A stretch of 64,000 nt of DNA, from assembly GCA_950022655.1 (NCBI GenBank), contig OX465580.1, positions 102,789,457 through 102,853,456 on the forward strand. Reading direction: 5' to 3'. A program made the translations under genes and the position numbers. Of the stretch, positions 37,001 through 48,433 are shown piece after piece (the stretch's first letter is position 1; every line of letters begins with the position of its first letter). Under the pieces are notes generated by a model. That model searched no databases. It worked only from the letters and a program-made list of their open reading frames with translations, and had not been told where the DNA came from. The stretch is from Alentia gelatinosa (taxonomy: Eukaryota; Annelida; Polychaeta; Phyllodocida; Polynoidae).

Positions 37001-38087
37001 CTGTAGTATTTGTCAGGATAGCCGTGCTCTTCCTGCAACCTCTCCATTGTATTCATGGAAATGGCCGAGGCGTCCATTTCAAAGAATTCATATTGACTTT
37101 TTTGAGAAGGAAAATATGTATTTTCTTATTATGATTGATGCACATTCCAAGTGGATTGAAGTTGTTCCTATGCGAAGCACAACTGCTGAAAGAACTATTG
37201 ACGAATTAAGATTGATATTTGCTAGACACGGTTTACCCGAAGAATTAGTGTCGGACAACGGTCCTCAATTTGTCTCATCAATGTTTTCTACATTTTGTGA
37301 TAAAAATTGTATAAAGCATACTCTCTCTCCACCATATCATGCAGCGACGAACGGAGCTGCAGAGAGATCTGTAAGACTGATAAAAGAGATGTTGAACAAA
37401 CATATTCTTGAGAATCAAAAGTTGTCATTAAAACATCGACTAGCGAATATTCTGTTCAAATATCGTACGACACCTCATACTACTACTGATAAGACTCCGT
37501 CTGAATTGTTGTATAAGCGTCAGTTACGAACAAGGTTAAGTTTAGTGAAACCGAATCTAGCTGAACATGTTGAAAAGAAACAAGAGCAACAGAAGTTATA
37601 TCATGGTAGAATCAGAGAAAGGCATTTCGATGTAGGAGATAAAGTTCGTATCAAATACAATACAAAAGGTCTCAAGAAAGGTTCAGATCGTTGGGTTAGA
37701 GGTAAGATTGTGAAAGTATGTGGTCCGCGTAATTATGTTGTACAAATCGGACAGGCTACTCGTTTTGTGCATATTGATCATATATTGGCTGATCATGTTC
37801 AAGATAATATTCCAGAATATGATCCATCTGAGTTTGTATCTACTAGTATAGATGTAACAACTACTGATACACTGCCTGTTATGGACAATGATAAAGGTAT
37901 AATTGAACCACCTGAGCCTGTTGAAGATGTACCTGAGTCACCCAATGTCCGTCTACAAACTCCCCTTCATGCAGAAACTCCAATACCGAGGTCTCCACCT
38001 CCTCATATTGAATCACCTGGAATGGCAACTCCACCTCCACGTAGAAGTTCAAGGGTTAAGAAACCAATTGTCAAAATGGATTTGTAA
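34005..38087 (+). CDS. Gag-Pol polyprotein of Ty3/gypsy element, 1,360 aa
   Basis: The ATG at 34005 is in good context (caaaATGG). In order: a gag domain (about 1-220); two zinc knuckles, CFRCFGNHSPDDC (CX2CX3HX4C) near 224 and CYKCQHKGHLANSC (CX2CX4HX4C) near 243; an aspartic protease with VDTAADYTVM (Asp 319); reverse transcriptase with FTKLDLSHAYAQ and catalytic FQDD (603-604); RNase H with ACDASSYGVGAV (Asp 750) and ETDHKP; integrase with an HHCC finger (about 964-1004) and Asp 1031, Asp 1084 and Glu 1120 in DD35E spacing. The C-terminus is Pro-rich. Gag and pol are fused in one frame, so no frameshift signal is needed. The protease has DTA where DSG/DTG is usual, and the first knuckle is one residue short. 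Confidence 0.97.
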   Translation: MATPCNIGPYIKERETFKAYCERLEAYFDGEDLVTVDLVGDDAVKVAQEAKNAIITRKRRGIFLSQIGAECYTTLANLISPKVPRETKLEDLVKKLEEHFNPTPLEIAESFYFGTRNRKEGESVNDYILALKELAIHCNFGDNLNRSLRDRFVCGLNIQPIQDKLLNTEGLDFKKACTIAQQMEQSHKKSKDFKSSLSASAASSDVNKVYKSKQFSKSTKKVKCFRCFGNHSPDDCKFKDATCYKCQHKGHLANSCKSKSSKKGSKGKVHSMDKQPGSSDDSEDDLGIHNLFSTNSDKSKKKYTVDVVVNNRVIQMQVDTAADYTVMGCDKFRKFFRGKKLKKSDVKLRVYSGAHIHVCGELLCDVEYKGQKKELPILVVNCVNRPILFGRNWIEAIKLDWNDIFGIESKEKTLNDILGEHEDIFHDSYEGISGFKAHIKVKDNVTPHFAKARPVPYSLYDQVNAELDKLEKNKVITPMNPEDTEWASPIVIVPKTDGSVRICGDYKVHVNECIEDEKYALPTVQDLMSSLTGGEIFTKLDLSHAYAQLDLDDESRKLMSINTHRGVYGYTKLAYGAKPASKIFQSTMDRILHGIDGVICFQDDILIRAKDEKEHLELVEKVLNRLAKYNVKLKREKCEFLKESVDYLGYRIDANGVHPLQDKVTAIKEAPAPTNISELKSFLGMVQYYSKFIPQMSTIVAPLNRLLRNEVKWSWGKSEQESFDLLKSKLSSDALLAHYDVKKPLKLACDASSYGVGAVISHIYEDGTERPIAYASRTLTSSERNYAQIEKEALSIIFGVKKFHQYLYGRKFTLETDHKPLLTILGPKNAIPTLAAARMQRWAIVLSAYDYDIKYRRSCDHSNADCLSRLPHENSKVGRESKIYSINFVDTLPVKADIIAKETKTDSILKIVYDYAANGWPENINREELKPYFIRRSEISIENGCLLWGIRVIIPTSLCTGIMDELHTEHPGICAMKRIARSHVWWTGIDKDLENAVYRCSICQDSRALPATSPLYSWKWPRRPFQRIHIDFFEKENMYFLIMIDAHSKWIEVVPMRSTTAERTIDELRLIFARHGLPEELVSDNGPQFVSSMFSTFCDKNCIKHTLSPPYHAATNGAAERSVRLIKEMLNKHILENQKLSLKHRLANILFKYRTTPHTTTDKTPSELLYKRQLRTRLSLVKPNLAEHVEKKQEQQKLYHGRIRERHFDVGDKVRIKYNTKGLKKGSDRWVRGKIVKVCGPRNYVVQIGQATRFVHIDHILADHVQDNIPEYDPSEFVSTSIDVTTTDTLPVMDNDKGIIEPPEPVEDVPESPNVRLQTPLHAETPIPRSPPPHIESPGMATPPPRRSSRVKKPIVKMDL

Positions 38088-38164
38088 ATTGGTAAATGTC
38101 ATACACATTTATTTGTGTATTTGTGTATTTGAGTTACATTATTGTATTATGTACTTGGTAGCTT

Positions 38165-38177
38165 AAGGAGGGAGGAA
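38165..38177 (+). promoter_or_regulatory. Polypurine tract
   Basis: aaggagggaggaa directly abuts the 3' LTR, as expected for the plus-strand primer. Confidence 0.9.
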
Positions 38178-38329
38178 TGTAGTATTCCTACTGTACACTA
38201 GGCGGCGCCACCGTTACCGCACTACGTGAGAGACGTTTATGAGCGATAATACACTTCTTCTATGAAAGCAATGCTACTGAATTCAGTCTTATGTCCATAG
38301 CCTAAATCACACCATTTAAAGATATTACA
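38178..38329 (+). repeat. 3' LTR (152 bp)
   Basis: Base-for-base identical to 33574-33725 on inspection. Followed by the TCCTT duplication. Confidence 0.97.
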
Positions 38330-38334
38330 TCCTT

Positions 38335-39961
38335 AGCCTGAAAAGTACCTGCACACGCACAGCCAACGCATTCCGCTTTGATATTTAGTAGTAAGCTCAT
38401 CAAAACACGTACATGCTGCATATTGAAGGTGAGGATTGCGCTGTCCCTTTGGGTGTTTTGATGATTTAATGTATTACTCAAATGACCGGGGTATTGGATG
38501 TCCTGCGGAGTAGAGGGAATAGGGGGGGGGGGGGGGCGTTAGTTAGGTTGAGTTACACGAAGGAAAGGATGAATTTAAAGGAGGTTGTAAGGCCTGTGTT
38601 CATCTTACAAAAGAGCTGCTCAAATTGTGAGTTACTTCATTAGTACCAAAACTATCCGTTTTATAAATGTGGTTGGGGACTGGTTATAAAAAAATCATGC
38701 TTTATAGATTCTTTTTCAAAAAATGGATTTGGTTTAACAGAAAAATGCCTGCTATCATGGGAAATTTGAAATAAAGCTGACATCAAGTTTCCCTTTCTAA
38801 ATCAGAGGTATCCTTGCCTTATATGACATGAGATGTCATAAATACATTGATAATGAACTCCCCATGTACAGGTTAGCTCCTCATCTTTGTGAGAATCAAT
38901 CACACAATTCCAAAGCGCTACCCTAATTAGATACACTTGAGATGTTAACACGTGTCGTTCTTGAATTCAGATATTATCTTAATTTATATGTCTTTAGGGA
39001 GATTTTCAGTTAGTAATTGCTAGCCCAGGCATATGTATACCACTAATATACATGCTTACCCCTTGTCATAAACAACTCATACATGTAGTAATATAATCAT
39101 ATCATAATCAACATATCAACATATCATAATGTTAGACATTTTCTGAACCTCAAAAGATGAGCATGTCTAAATACTATATTCATCAATGAAACACGCCATC
39201 CGTTCATTCCGCTAACCCTACGTGTAGTACTTCCATATATGGGCATCATTCCCTGCTGGGGGTGTGTGTCAATGTTCCTCTCGAGTCCATCCGATTCAGA
39301 CTCACCAATAAAATACCAACTATACTCCCTCATTAACCCAGATCCACCCCCTCTTGTATGGTTTTATCTGCCATTAACCCAATTACCCTTCACCACCAAT
39401 CTCGTCCTTCGGTGAGCTATAATGAGTAGGGTATGTGGGCTTTGTCTTTATTTTTTTTATTCAATTAAGTTTGCCGACGGTCGTAATTGAGTATTGAAGA
39501 GTGTTTTCCTATTTCACACGTGTTCCCATCATTCAAGACAGGTATGATGTGTAAAAGATATGTTGGATTTTGAAAAATATTGCTCTGGTGCTGTTTGGGA
39601 AAAAGAAACTGAGGATTGACGCCGAATTGAAAACGAAAACAAAACAACAAAAATGTATTCACTTCAGAGCACATACACGGTTGACCACGGCAGCTGGTAC
39701 CATAAGAGGGATGGGATGCTTTGTAAATTTGCAATAGCATAAGAAATCCCTGATAACTATACTCTTCCTACTCGATGAAATCCTAATCTGCACGGTTTAT
39801 TACAGTAGAATAAATATTAGATTACAATACATGTTATTAAAGTGCATGGCCTGGTGCAAATAAACATTCCGATCAAAAGTTGGCTGCATCTCAGAATTCT
39901 TTCAGCTTGTTTAAAACCTTTGTTGCCTATGAATATAACCTTAGCCACTAACATATAGCAG
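38335..39961. other. Intergenic stretch
   Basis: No gene seen. A poly-G run lies near 38522-38537. Confidence 0.5.
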
Positions 39962-40114
39962 ACAAAAGTTGTACTGGAGTTTTGTGTTATGGTCCTTCGT
40001 CGCTGGAAGGTATTGATGTCGGACGCTGAGTCTCTTGATTGGGTCAGTGGCGAGAAGGCAGGCCATGACCAGTTGATTGAGGCACTGAATACCGTCATCA
40101 TTGGGAGAAAAGAG
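39962..40114 (+). CDS. Candidate orphan coding exon (51 codons)
   Basis: An open segment of exactly 153 bp runs from an AG acceptor (atatagcag) to a strong donor (gag|gtgagc), phase 0 at both ends. The translation begins TKVVLEFCVMVLRRWKVLMS and continues with DWVSGEKAGHDQLIEALN. Its composition is like a globular protein, with Trp, Cys and alternating hydrophobics. I do not recognise the family. The polypyrimidine tract is weak and no partner exon is certain. A short frame after an AG at about 40925 and a six-codon microexon at 48416 lie downstream on the same strand. Confidence 0.42.
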
Positions 40115-40394
40115 GTGAGCAGGGGGCGGGGGAGGGGTGCGGTGGGGTTTTCCCCCGCCAACGACTAACTCGAAGCAAGCCTATAGATAAAGTATTTTCA
40201 TAAAAATATGATTTACTATATACCCATGCTGTATATACTGTAAATACGCACCGTTTTGGCATATGACATAAAAATACTGTACGGACCACTGGTCTGTACA
40301 CTAAAATACGGACCACCTAGCCATACACATTTATTAAAATTTTGGTTGTGAAGATAAAAGAAATTGATTTTTTTTTAAATTTCGGGTATATAGT

Positions 40395-40553
40395 AAATAT
40401 ATAACGTCCAACCATGCTTGTACAAGTCACAGAACTCGATGCTCATTTACCGTTTGTATGGAACTCGGCGTAAACGCCTCGGTCCGTACAAACCGTAAAT
40501 AAGCATCTCGTTCTGTGACTTGTACAGCATGGTCAGGACGTTCTATATAATTA
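40395..40553. repeat. Long foldback hairpin 4
   Basis: Arms of about 68-72 bp share gcttgtacaagtcacagaac and its near-complement. The apex region is ctcggcgtaaacgcctcgg, itself partly palindromic. Confidence 0.92.
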
Positions 40554-41842
40554 CGGAACATTTTGAATGTATCACATGTAATCAATAGAGTATCAATGAA
40601 AAAGACAATCCTCGCTACTCCAGTATTTCAACACGTATAACTTTCAATTGTGTTTCATTGTTTCTTGAGTGCCCTTTTATTCTTGTTTCCCTTTCTCCTT
40701 CTCATCCAGGGTACAAATCTACATTGATTTTGTTTTACTTATATTTATTCAATCATTTTAGGTGAATATGTTTCTATGCATACCAGGCACATGTGTGTAT
40801 ATCGTGATACTAAATCACTCCATGGAAAACGGTGCCACATGTTTTGAAAGAAAGTATTTGGAAGGTTTATGCAAACCATCTTGTATATACATGTATTCCA
40901 AAAGTTGTGTGGCTCATTCATTTAGGTACTGAATGCCAATAACTCCCCTATGAAGAGCGTCAGAGGTGAAAGCTGTGGTGCAAGGGGAGAAGGCAATCCA
41001 TGCAGATGGGGAGGGGGAGGTGGGAGAGGGGAGTAAAGTTTTGCTGTCAGATGACTAGGTGGGGTGAGGTGGCGTGAGGTGGCGTTGGATGGGTTGGGGT
41101 CGCCGTCCCCCTCCCCACCTCCCTTGTCAGATTGCAGACTGCTGAACTTAATGGCCGTAGATCATCAACAGCAGCGAGCCGTGTAATGTGGTCTGCCATG
41201 TCACCGCAATGAACAGCCTTCAGCGCGCAGAAACAAACACGTCTCTAAATACAAGTCATTGTCAGACGAACGCATGGTCCGATGAGACACATAATGAATG
41301 GCGCAGAGAAACGAAACTGTAATGACGGTGGTCATTGTCAAACTGAGGAATGATTCAATCAGCCGCAAAATAAATGGAACCGAGGATTTAAAGACATAGA
41401 ATTGATAACATAATCATGTGACTCTGAATACAATCTGCATAGAAAACATATAGAAAGAATGTGAAAATGTGTATGCATCTAAAATATACATTTATTATCC
41501 ACCTAATACAAATCACAAGGTGTCGATAGAAGGCACATATGGAATGTGACTTACCATACCCGGAGAATACAGATGTATTGCATGCTCAGGGTTCTGATAA
41601 AGCGCGCATACGGAAAAATAATGCGTATTGAAAAATAGTGACTACCAAAATGAATTAATATCGGCACGACACTTGTCAGGAAAAGGTGGATGATAAATAT
41701 GATATAAACTGGTTTCAGATAAAAGCTATTGTTGGTTAATCGGAGTTGACTCTGCGTAATATCCTCGCATGCACTCGGATATTACTACGCGCCAACCTCT
41801 CGTAGCATTCGACCGCTTGTATCTGAAACACTATTGTGTATT
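40554..41842. other. Intergenic stretch
   Basis: No gene recognised. Confidence 0.5.
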
Positions 41843-41985
41843 TATGTATGTCTGTATGCATGCATGCATGCATGTATGTATGTATGTATGTATGTATGTA
41901 TGTATGTATGTATGTATGTATGTATGTATGTATGTATGTATGTATGTATGTATGTATGTATGTATGTATGTATGTATGTATGCAT
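41843..41985. repeat. (ATGT)n tetranucleotide microsatellite
   Basis: About 30 uninterrupted tgta units follow a short tgca-type prelude. Long Tyr/Val/Cys- or Ile/His/Thr-repeat frames on both strands are artefacts of it. Confidence 0.98.
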
Positions 41986-43946
41986 GTACGAATACATGTA
42001 CGTGTGAGTACGTTTTTCTGTATGTATATATAAGTGATTGGATAAATGAAAAAGATTTGGAATGAACGTGGCATGCACACACCTACTTATTGGTAATAAC
42101 CATGTTTGGAAGATGGACGCATGTGACATAAAAAAAAGGAAGGACGTTCCACAAACGGGGATGTACATTTACGTCTCGATTCTGGCTGACTGACCAAGTC
42201 ATGTCTTGCTAGAAATATAGAGGATATGTCTGTCAATGAGATTTTAATGTGGATTGTATCATTTGTATTTAAACAAATAAAAACATATTGAGACCTTTTA
42301 TAGTTTCATGCAATCTATGATTTCTATCACTCATTGTAATTTTCATTTTCCAATATAAACTATTGTATAGTGAAGGCGGGTGTGTGGGTAAACACATTTT
42401 TATGTGTTATTTCAGCCTGGAAAAAGTACATGTATAAAGGAAATTCCGAAAATAAAACACCCCATCAACGCCATGATCCGAATAGAGAATGCCATACACA
42501 TTCAAATCTGTCATTCTAAATTATGATACACTGCAAGTGTAGAGGAAGTAGCCTAACAGAAAATTAAATAAGTAACTTCTTTGTTTGTACATGTATTTGC
42601 ACTCAAACAAACACTATATTTTAAGGACAAATGTAGGCTACACACCTGCCATGCAGATGTCGTATGCACGAGAAAAGATACAAATCAACACCGCACACAC
42701 CCTAAAAAGTCTAACTGTTAGGGTGGGTCAGGCAGGCTCACATAACCGAGTCACAGTGGGGTGTTCACTCCCAACAAATAGGTGCAAGGGGGTGGCGAGG
42801 GGGGGGGGGGGGGGCAAGGAGTCTGACCCCCAACTGACGAGACCGGGGTTAAACAGGTTTGACCCAGAGTCCCTGGAGACTGAGAATAAGTAATATTTTA
42901 TGCCGCTAACACGACACAACCCTCAGAGAGCTTTGTTCTTGGGTCAGAGTTTCTTTGCATCCTCTCCGCGCGTGGTGTGTGTAGGATTGCTGTGTATCAG
43001 GCGGGCCGACGATACTGACATTGGAGAGTACGTACAAGCCGGGCCAGCTTACCTGTCATCAGATGTTGTCACGGACCAAAGCTATTAACCCAGATTAAAC
43101 TCATTGCTGACAGAGCGAGTTTTTTTGTCCAGAATAACAGTAAATAAAACTGACCGATTTTCGGAAATATTCTCGTTGGTCGAATAATTTTTCCTATTGC
43201 AATTGTGATGAAATTCCTTCATTCATTTATTTCTTGTTTAACAGTTATCATGCATGTTTCCATGTAGTTTTTAACCCACAGTATGCAATGTTTAATTGAG
43301 AGCAAAATAACTTCCGTTACGAATCTGAATCACTCATAGAATTAGGTAGAAAAACCACAGGACGGACATTAATAAATGACGACTTGGCCACCTGAGCTGA
43401 GCTGTAGGCCAAGATGGAATTACGAGCCCTATGATTGGTCTCCAAAGCCTGCGGGGCTCAAGTTAGAGGCCCTCACTCTGAGTGATACGTGTTGCGCACG
43501 CACGCCATGGCGTCTTTCCAGGGCAACATTGACATGGGTAACAATTGTGGTGTGATTTCACAATGTCACGTGGCATGAAGCAGAGATCTAAGCAAACATT
43601 CTCATTATTTAACATTTGAATGGTTTTATTGGTACATGTATGTCTGCGTTTGAGCGTTTGAGCGTGAATCAAAACTTAATATTTTCCATATTCGTGATAA
43701 CACTGACGAATTTCCTATTTCCTTATTTTCTGCTCAATGGAAGTATTTCTGGCATGATTGAGCCGCGACACGAGGATGAAGTAACATATATATGATGACC
43801 CTGAAAAAACGCTTTCCACTCACGCATAAATGCAACTGCATTCCCAACACCTGTACAATAATCCTATAGACCGGTATCCACCTGTACCAGGTGTCAACCT
43901 ACATGTTGTCTATGTCAATAATCACTCCCATACAGTCGTGGAGATG
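41986..43946. other. Intergenic stretch
   Basis: No gene recognised. A poly-G run lies near 42800-42814. Confidence 0.5.
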
Positions 43947-43947
43947 G

Positions 43948-44045
<98 letters not shown>

Positions 44046-44104
44046 GTGTGTGTGTGTGTGTGTGTAGGTGTGTGTGTGTGTGTGTGTAGGTGTGTGTGTG
44101 TGTT
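43947..44104. repeat. (TG)n microsatellite with AGG interruptions
   Basis: About 50 perfect TG units, then shorter blocks separated by a regular tgtagg interruption. Confidence 0.98.
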
Positions 44105-46170
44105 TATAGCTATGGGCTTTTGCAGTGTGGTGGGTGGAAACCAGGCATTTCCGTTTCTGTCGGTCATAAGTCATGATGTTTACTTTTTCTTGTGCATATT
44201 TTCACTATATACCAACACGATCCATTATTGACCTGCTCGAATCACGGATTCCACCAGTAAGTTTTATTGGTGTCAGTAGTATACAACAATGTGGATTTGC
44301 AGCTGGCGTCCCCGTGGTCAGCTCAAGGTAGGATGGGAGAGCGTGGAGAGGGCGTGCCTGGGACATTGTGCATTGATGCCCAAAACCAGTCATGGTATTA
44401 ATTAATAACCTAGAAATACAGAGAAGATGGACATTATTATGATATATCATAAATGTAACTGGAACATGAAATATATACTGGACATGTAATGGGTAAAGTG
44501 ACATAAAACATAAGCTTTAAAACAACACCTGACATATTATTATGAAATCATTAATTGTTAATTAATGTAACTAAGACTGTTATGAGAAATATGGACATGC
44601 GTTGATATCATTGATGGTATATTATATAAACGGAACCCTGGGCACTGAGCTGGTTAAAAGCCAGCAAATGCACACTCACACGCTGTGCTGGACTTTTCAC
44701 GTTGTTTACACTGTTCTGATCGATAGGTGAATCAATATTGACTCTTTCTAGGCCCCCAGGCTTTCATCATATGCCCAGCTTATAAACGTGCCCTTGTCGC
44801 GCGACCCTGGTTTTCCATTGCAGTCAAGGTAAGGCCAAGGGTTCTCTGCTACACGACACTAACTAGCCCCTCACCCTCCCACCTCTCACCCTCCAACCGC
44901 CACACGCACACACACATGTATCTCCTCTTTGGCCGATTGCCGTGTGTGTGTTTTGTGAAAGGCGGGGTTAGAGGGTGGGGGAGAGGTACTGTCCGAACCA
45001 ATCAAAGACACCCATACGGAACGCACTTGGCTTTATGTCCAAATGACAAGATTTGTTCAACGGGACGCTAACGGCAGGTTGTCACACACGGTGTCTGGGG
45101 CTGCGTTAGTTCTCTCAGCTACCACCAGATGTCGGTAGTATCGTGCGTGGCGCCTGGCGGTGATGGATGGGCGACAGGCACGCCATGACGCCTCTCCAAG
45201 CGGGAGGGAGTTGGACATCTTTTAGTGCCGTGTGCCAGAATGCAATCTGCTGGGAGAGCAAAACCATGCTGAGTGAAACGGTATATTTCGCGCTGCCCTT
45301 CGCACCTAGCACCATAGACTTGTTAAAGTCTTTGTTTATGAACTGAAAGACAAATATCAAATTAGGCCGGTACATTTTGTAACACGTATCTTTTCTCTTA
45401 CAAGTCTAGGAATCTGATGGGGATGGCTGGGGTAAGGGGGTGGGGCAGCGAGAGTGACAGTGATAGCATTCGGAGACTGGGGTCAGTCTACCAGTTGCTA
45501 GTGTCACTAAAACACACCCCTTTGCCACTCTGAACCTATAACGTAAATAGACTACATATACAACCTTGCCTACCAGATTCTGCCAGAGCCGACTTGGCAT
45601 TGTCGTTCGTACATCCCTGCTTGTCTCAGCCTACCACTACATAGTATGTCTAGGACCTTGCTTCGACTGCATATATATGTACATTAAATCATAAAGATAG
45701 TTCATCTAGCATCATATTGCCAATAATAAAATTCCTGTATACTGGAATGTCTGGAGGAAATAGTGGCATCTGTTCCTGTGTGTGCCTGAGGCTCTATGAT
45801 TGCTTGAAGGCATAGTTCATTTTTGGCGTTTTCCTCTGAGGGAAGCTGAAAGCATAATGGTGTCTTCCTCTGTGAATGCCTGCAAGCATCATGACGTCTT
45901 TCCCTGTGAATGCCCGTGTTTTGCCTATGATGTGGCTGATGGTAACATCGGTCAATGAAGCAGAAAATATTACATTGTCACCAGGCCCTGGGCGGAGTAT
46001 AGAGATGAGTATGGAACCACGGGACTGAATGGCAGGGAAGTTAGGCCATAGATCTGGGAAGGTCGCTGGATGTAGGTGAACCAGTTTAGATTCCATTACA
46101 ACTGCATAATGCGTGGTCTGTTATCACAGAATCAGTCACGACGTTGCACAATGTGAAAAATATAGCAATA
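44105..46170. other. Intergenic stretch
   Basis: No gene I can support. A 100-codon minus-strand frame (45794-46096) has balanced composition but no recognised motif. Confidence 0.45.
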
Positions 46171-46315
<145 letters not shown>

Positions 46316-48415
46316 GTAGCAGAACCGCCTCTGAAGCCCACCCAGGGGCACCCCTCATCCCCCCAGAAACTCGTGGGGCTTTTTTTACCCCCTGAAAAGA
46401 AAACCGGAAATCTTCTAAAATGACATATCACACTGACAGATAATATTTTCAAAAATAAAAATACATGCATAAAACAAATCCCCAAGTCTACTCGGAATCG
46501 TTAAAATGGATAGGCTATAGGTTTAATCATTCTAAGATTGTAGGAACAGCAAATAATCGTTCAAACCTTGTGAAAGGAAACATGAGATACAAACATATTA
46601 ATTAATTCAGAGTTGTGACTGATGGTATGAAATATGACCACATAACGGGATTCTCTAGATCAGTTTTGTCATTGGTAGACTGTATTTACATGTACTATGA
46701 ATCTCGGAGAAACTCAGGATATTAGCATCATTACTGTGTGTTGCAGAGAATGGCATATACCTACACACTCCTATGAACATACAATACTGTGTATATACTC
46801 ATACATACACACGCATATAAATACATACACCAAACACACACATACCTGTCATGACAACCTTCATCCCACATACCCCACTCCTCCTCTCCACCCTCTCCCA
46901 TAGTGAAGAGTGGTTGGCACGGTGCCAAAAAGACGCCGTGTCCACCCTACCCCTTCTTGTCAACCTTCACTCCAAACCCCTGCCATGGCAGCATGGCTCC
47001 AATATTCTGATGTAGTGGTCCACCGGTTCTAAGTCTTTCTTGGATCACTTCCCGAGAACTAGATTAGTCTGTTCTGGTGGAGTGAGACTATGCTACCCTA
47101 TGTGGTATGTATCACATAGCTTGGTTCGAATATCTTTCGGTAAGTCAAGACGATGTTGAATCAACCAGCACTAGACCTACTAGACACAAAACCAGACTCC
47201 AAGATCTTAGGTATATGGACATTTATTATACCTTTCCGAATACAGTACCTTAGCACCGGAGTGCTAAGTAAAGCCGGGTGAGTGAGACCACAAGCCAAAG
47301 CAAGTTCCTTTCCTTGGAGAAACCCAACCAACCATGAGCTCCAGAGGTTTGCTCTATGCAGAGGAACACACAAGAAGCCTGTTAACCTGCTGCAGACTCG
47401 GCCTTATAAACAGACTAAGTTATGTAATCCGGGTGAACCCGTAGCACTCTAAAACACGGGCTCTCTAGGACCACCGCACAGCAGCGATCGGCACCCGCTA
47501 CCTGTAGGGTAAACCGAACACACCACTGCTCAACTAACACGACCCCTACACTGATATCATTGTGATTGGCAGATGGAGAATGTGAATACCTCAGCGCAAC
47601 AAGGCACGCCATTCCTCCCCGCCATCGACATGCCATCTCTTAGTCAACGATGATTGTATCGAGGATATGTAGACCTGTCCCATCCACAGTTTCAATTATA
47701 CTAGTTGTGGATCAAATAGTTTGATTAAGGAACATTGTTTGAAACGTATTCTGCGCTATGACTAGCCTTGCAATAAACAGCTATGTGCTACTTCAATTAT
47801 CAAGATAAAATCGACAGGGATTCTATTCTATTTTGATGTGGAAAATAAAGACGTTCTTCCAAGCAATGCAGTGCACATATATTCTATACATGAAACGGGA
47901 AAGATACATCATCATAAAAAGAGGTAACAGAATTTACCTTTTACTTTCACTCAGTATGCCTATTTTTAATGTAAATCATTATTACTGATGCCGTGCCTTA
48001 TAAATGTACTTTTACATCATGGTATAGAACATTTCTAGTTTTATGTGTACATTGTTGCCCTGAATGTATAGCCTACGATTTGTCTCATGTCGGTTTGGGT
48101 GCCAGGCGAATGCCGTATACATAATCACAGCCGACGCTGCTTGCCCCATAACAACACGTGACCGAAATGTGGACCTTCATTGACACGATTCCACACATGG
48201 CGGGAAAACCAGGTTAAATGTCGTCTGTTGTGGTCATCATAGATAAAAGGTTCCATCAATTGCCATTCGTATATGACCATATTCAATGATGGTAACTTCA
48301 GATCCCTACCCCACTAGGTTTTATCGTCCATGAAAATATGAGATGCTGGTCATATATCTTTGCTGTAACCTTAGCTTGGAAAAAGGATGCAGTGCTCTAT
48401 TTGCTCCTATTGCAG
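46316..48415. other. Intergenic stretch
   Basis: No gene recognised. Confidence 0.5.
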
Positions 48416-48433
48416 ATGAAAGAGAAATGTAGG
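48416..48433 (+). CDS. Candidate 18-nt microexon
   Basis: A textbook acceptor (tttgctcctattgcag) and donor (gtaagt) enclose 18 bases encoding MKEKCR, phase 0 at both ends. With so short an exon this could be coincidence. Its phase is compatible with the candidate exon at 39962-40114. Confidence 0.22.

Larger units (their letters stand above)
33574..38329 (+). mobile_element. Intact Ty3/gypsy LTR retrotransposon, 4,756 bp
   Basis: Two 152-bp LTRs, identical by eye and bounded by TG...CA, enclose one uninterrupted gag-pol frame. The element is flanked by the 5-bp target duplication TCCTT (33569-33573 and 38330-38334). A primer binding site follows the left LTR and a purine tract precedes the right LTR. 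Identical LTRs imply insertion too recent for mutations to accumulate, and every protein motif needed for movement is visible. Domain order RT-RNase H-integrase defines Ty3/gypsy (Metaviridae). The absence of an env-like frame makes it a retrotransposon and not an infectious retrovirus. Confidence 0.97.

Noticed and set aside
41736..42168. Long Tyr/Val/Cys and Ile/His/Thr repeat ORFs on both strands
   Set aside because: They are translations of the ATGT microsatellite.
43830..44174. Cys-Val and His-Thr repeat ORFs
   Set aside because: They are translations of the TG microsatellite.
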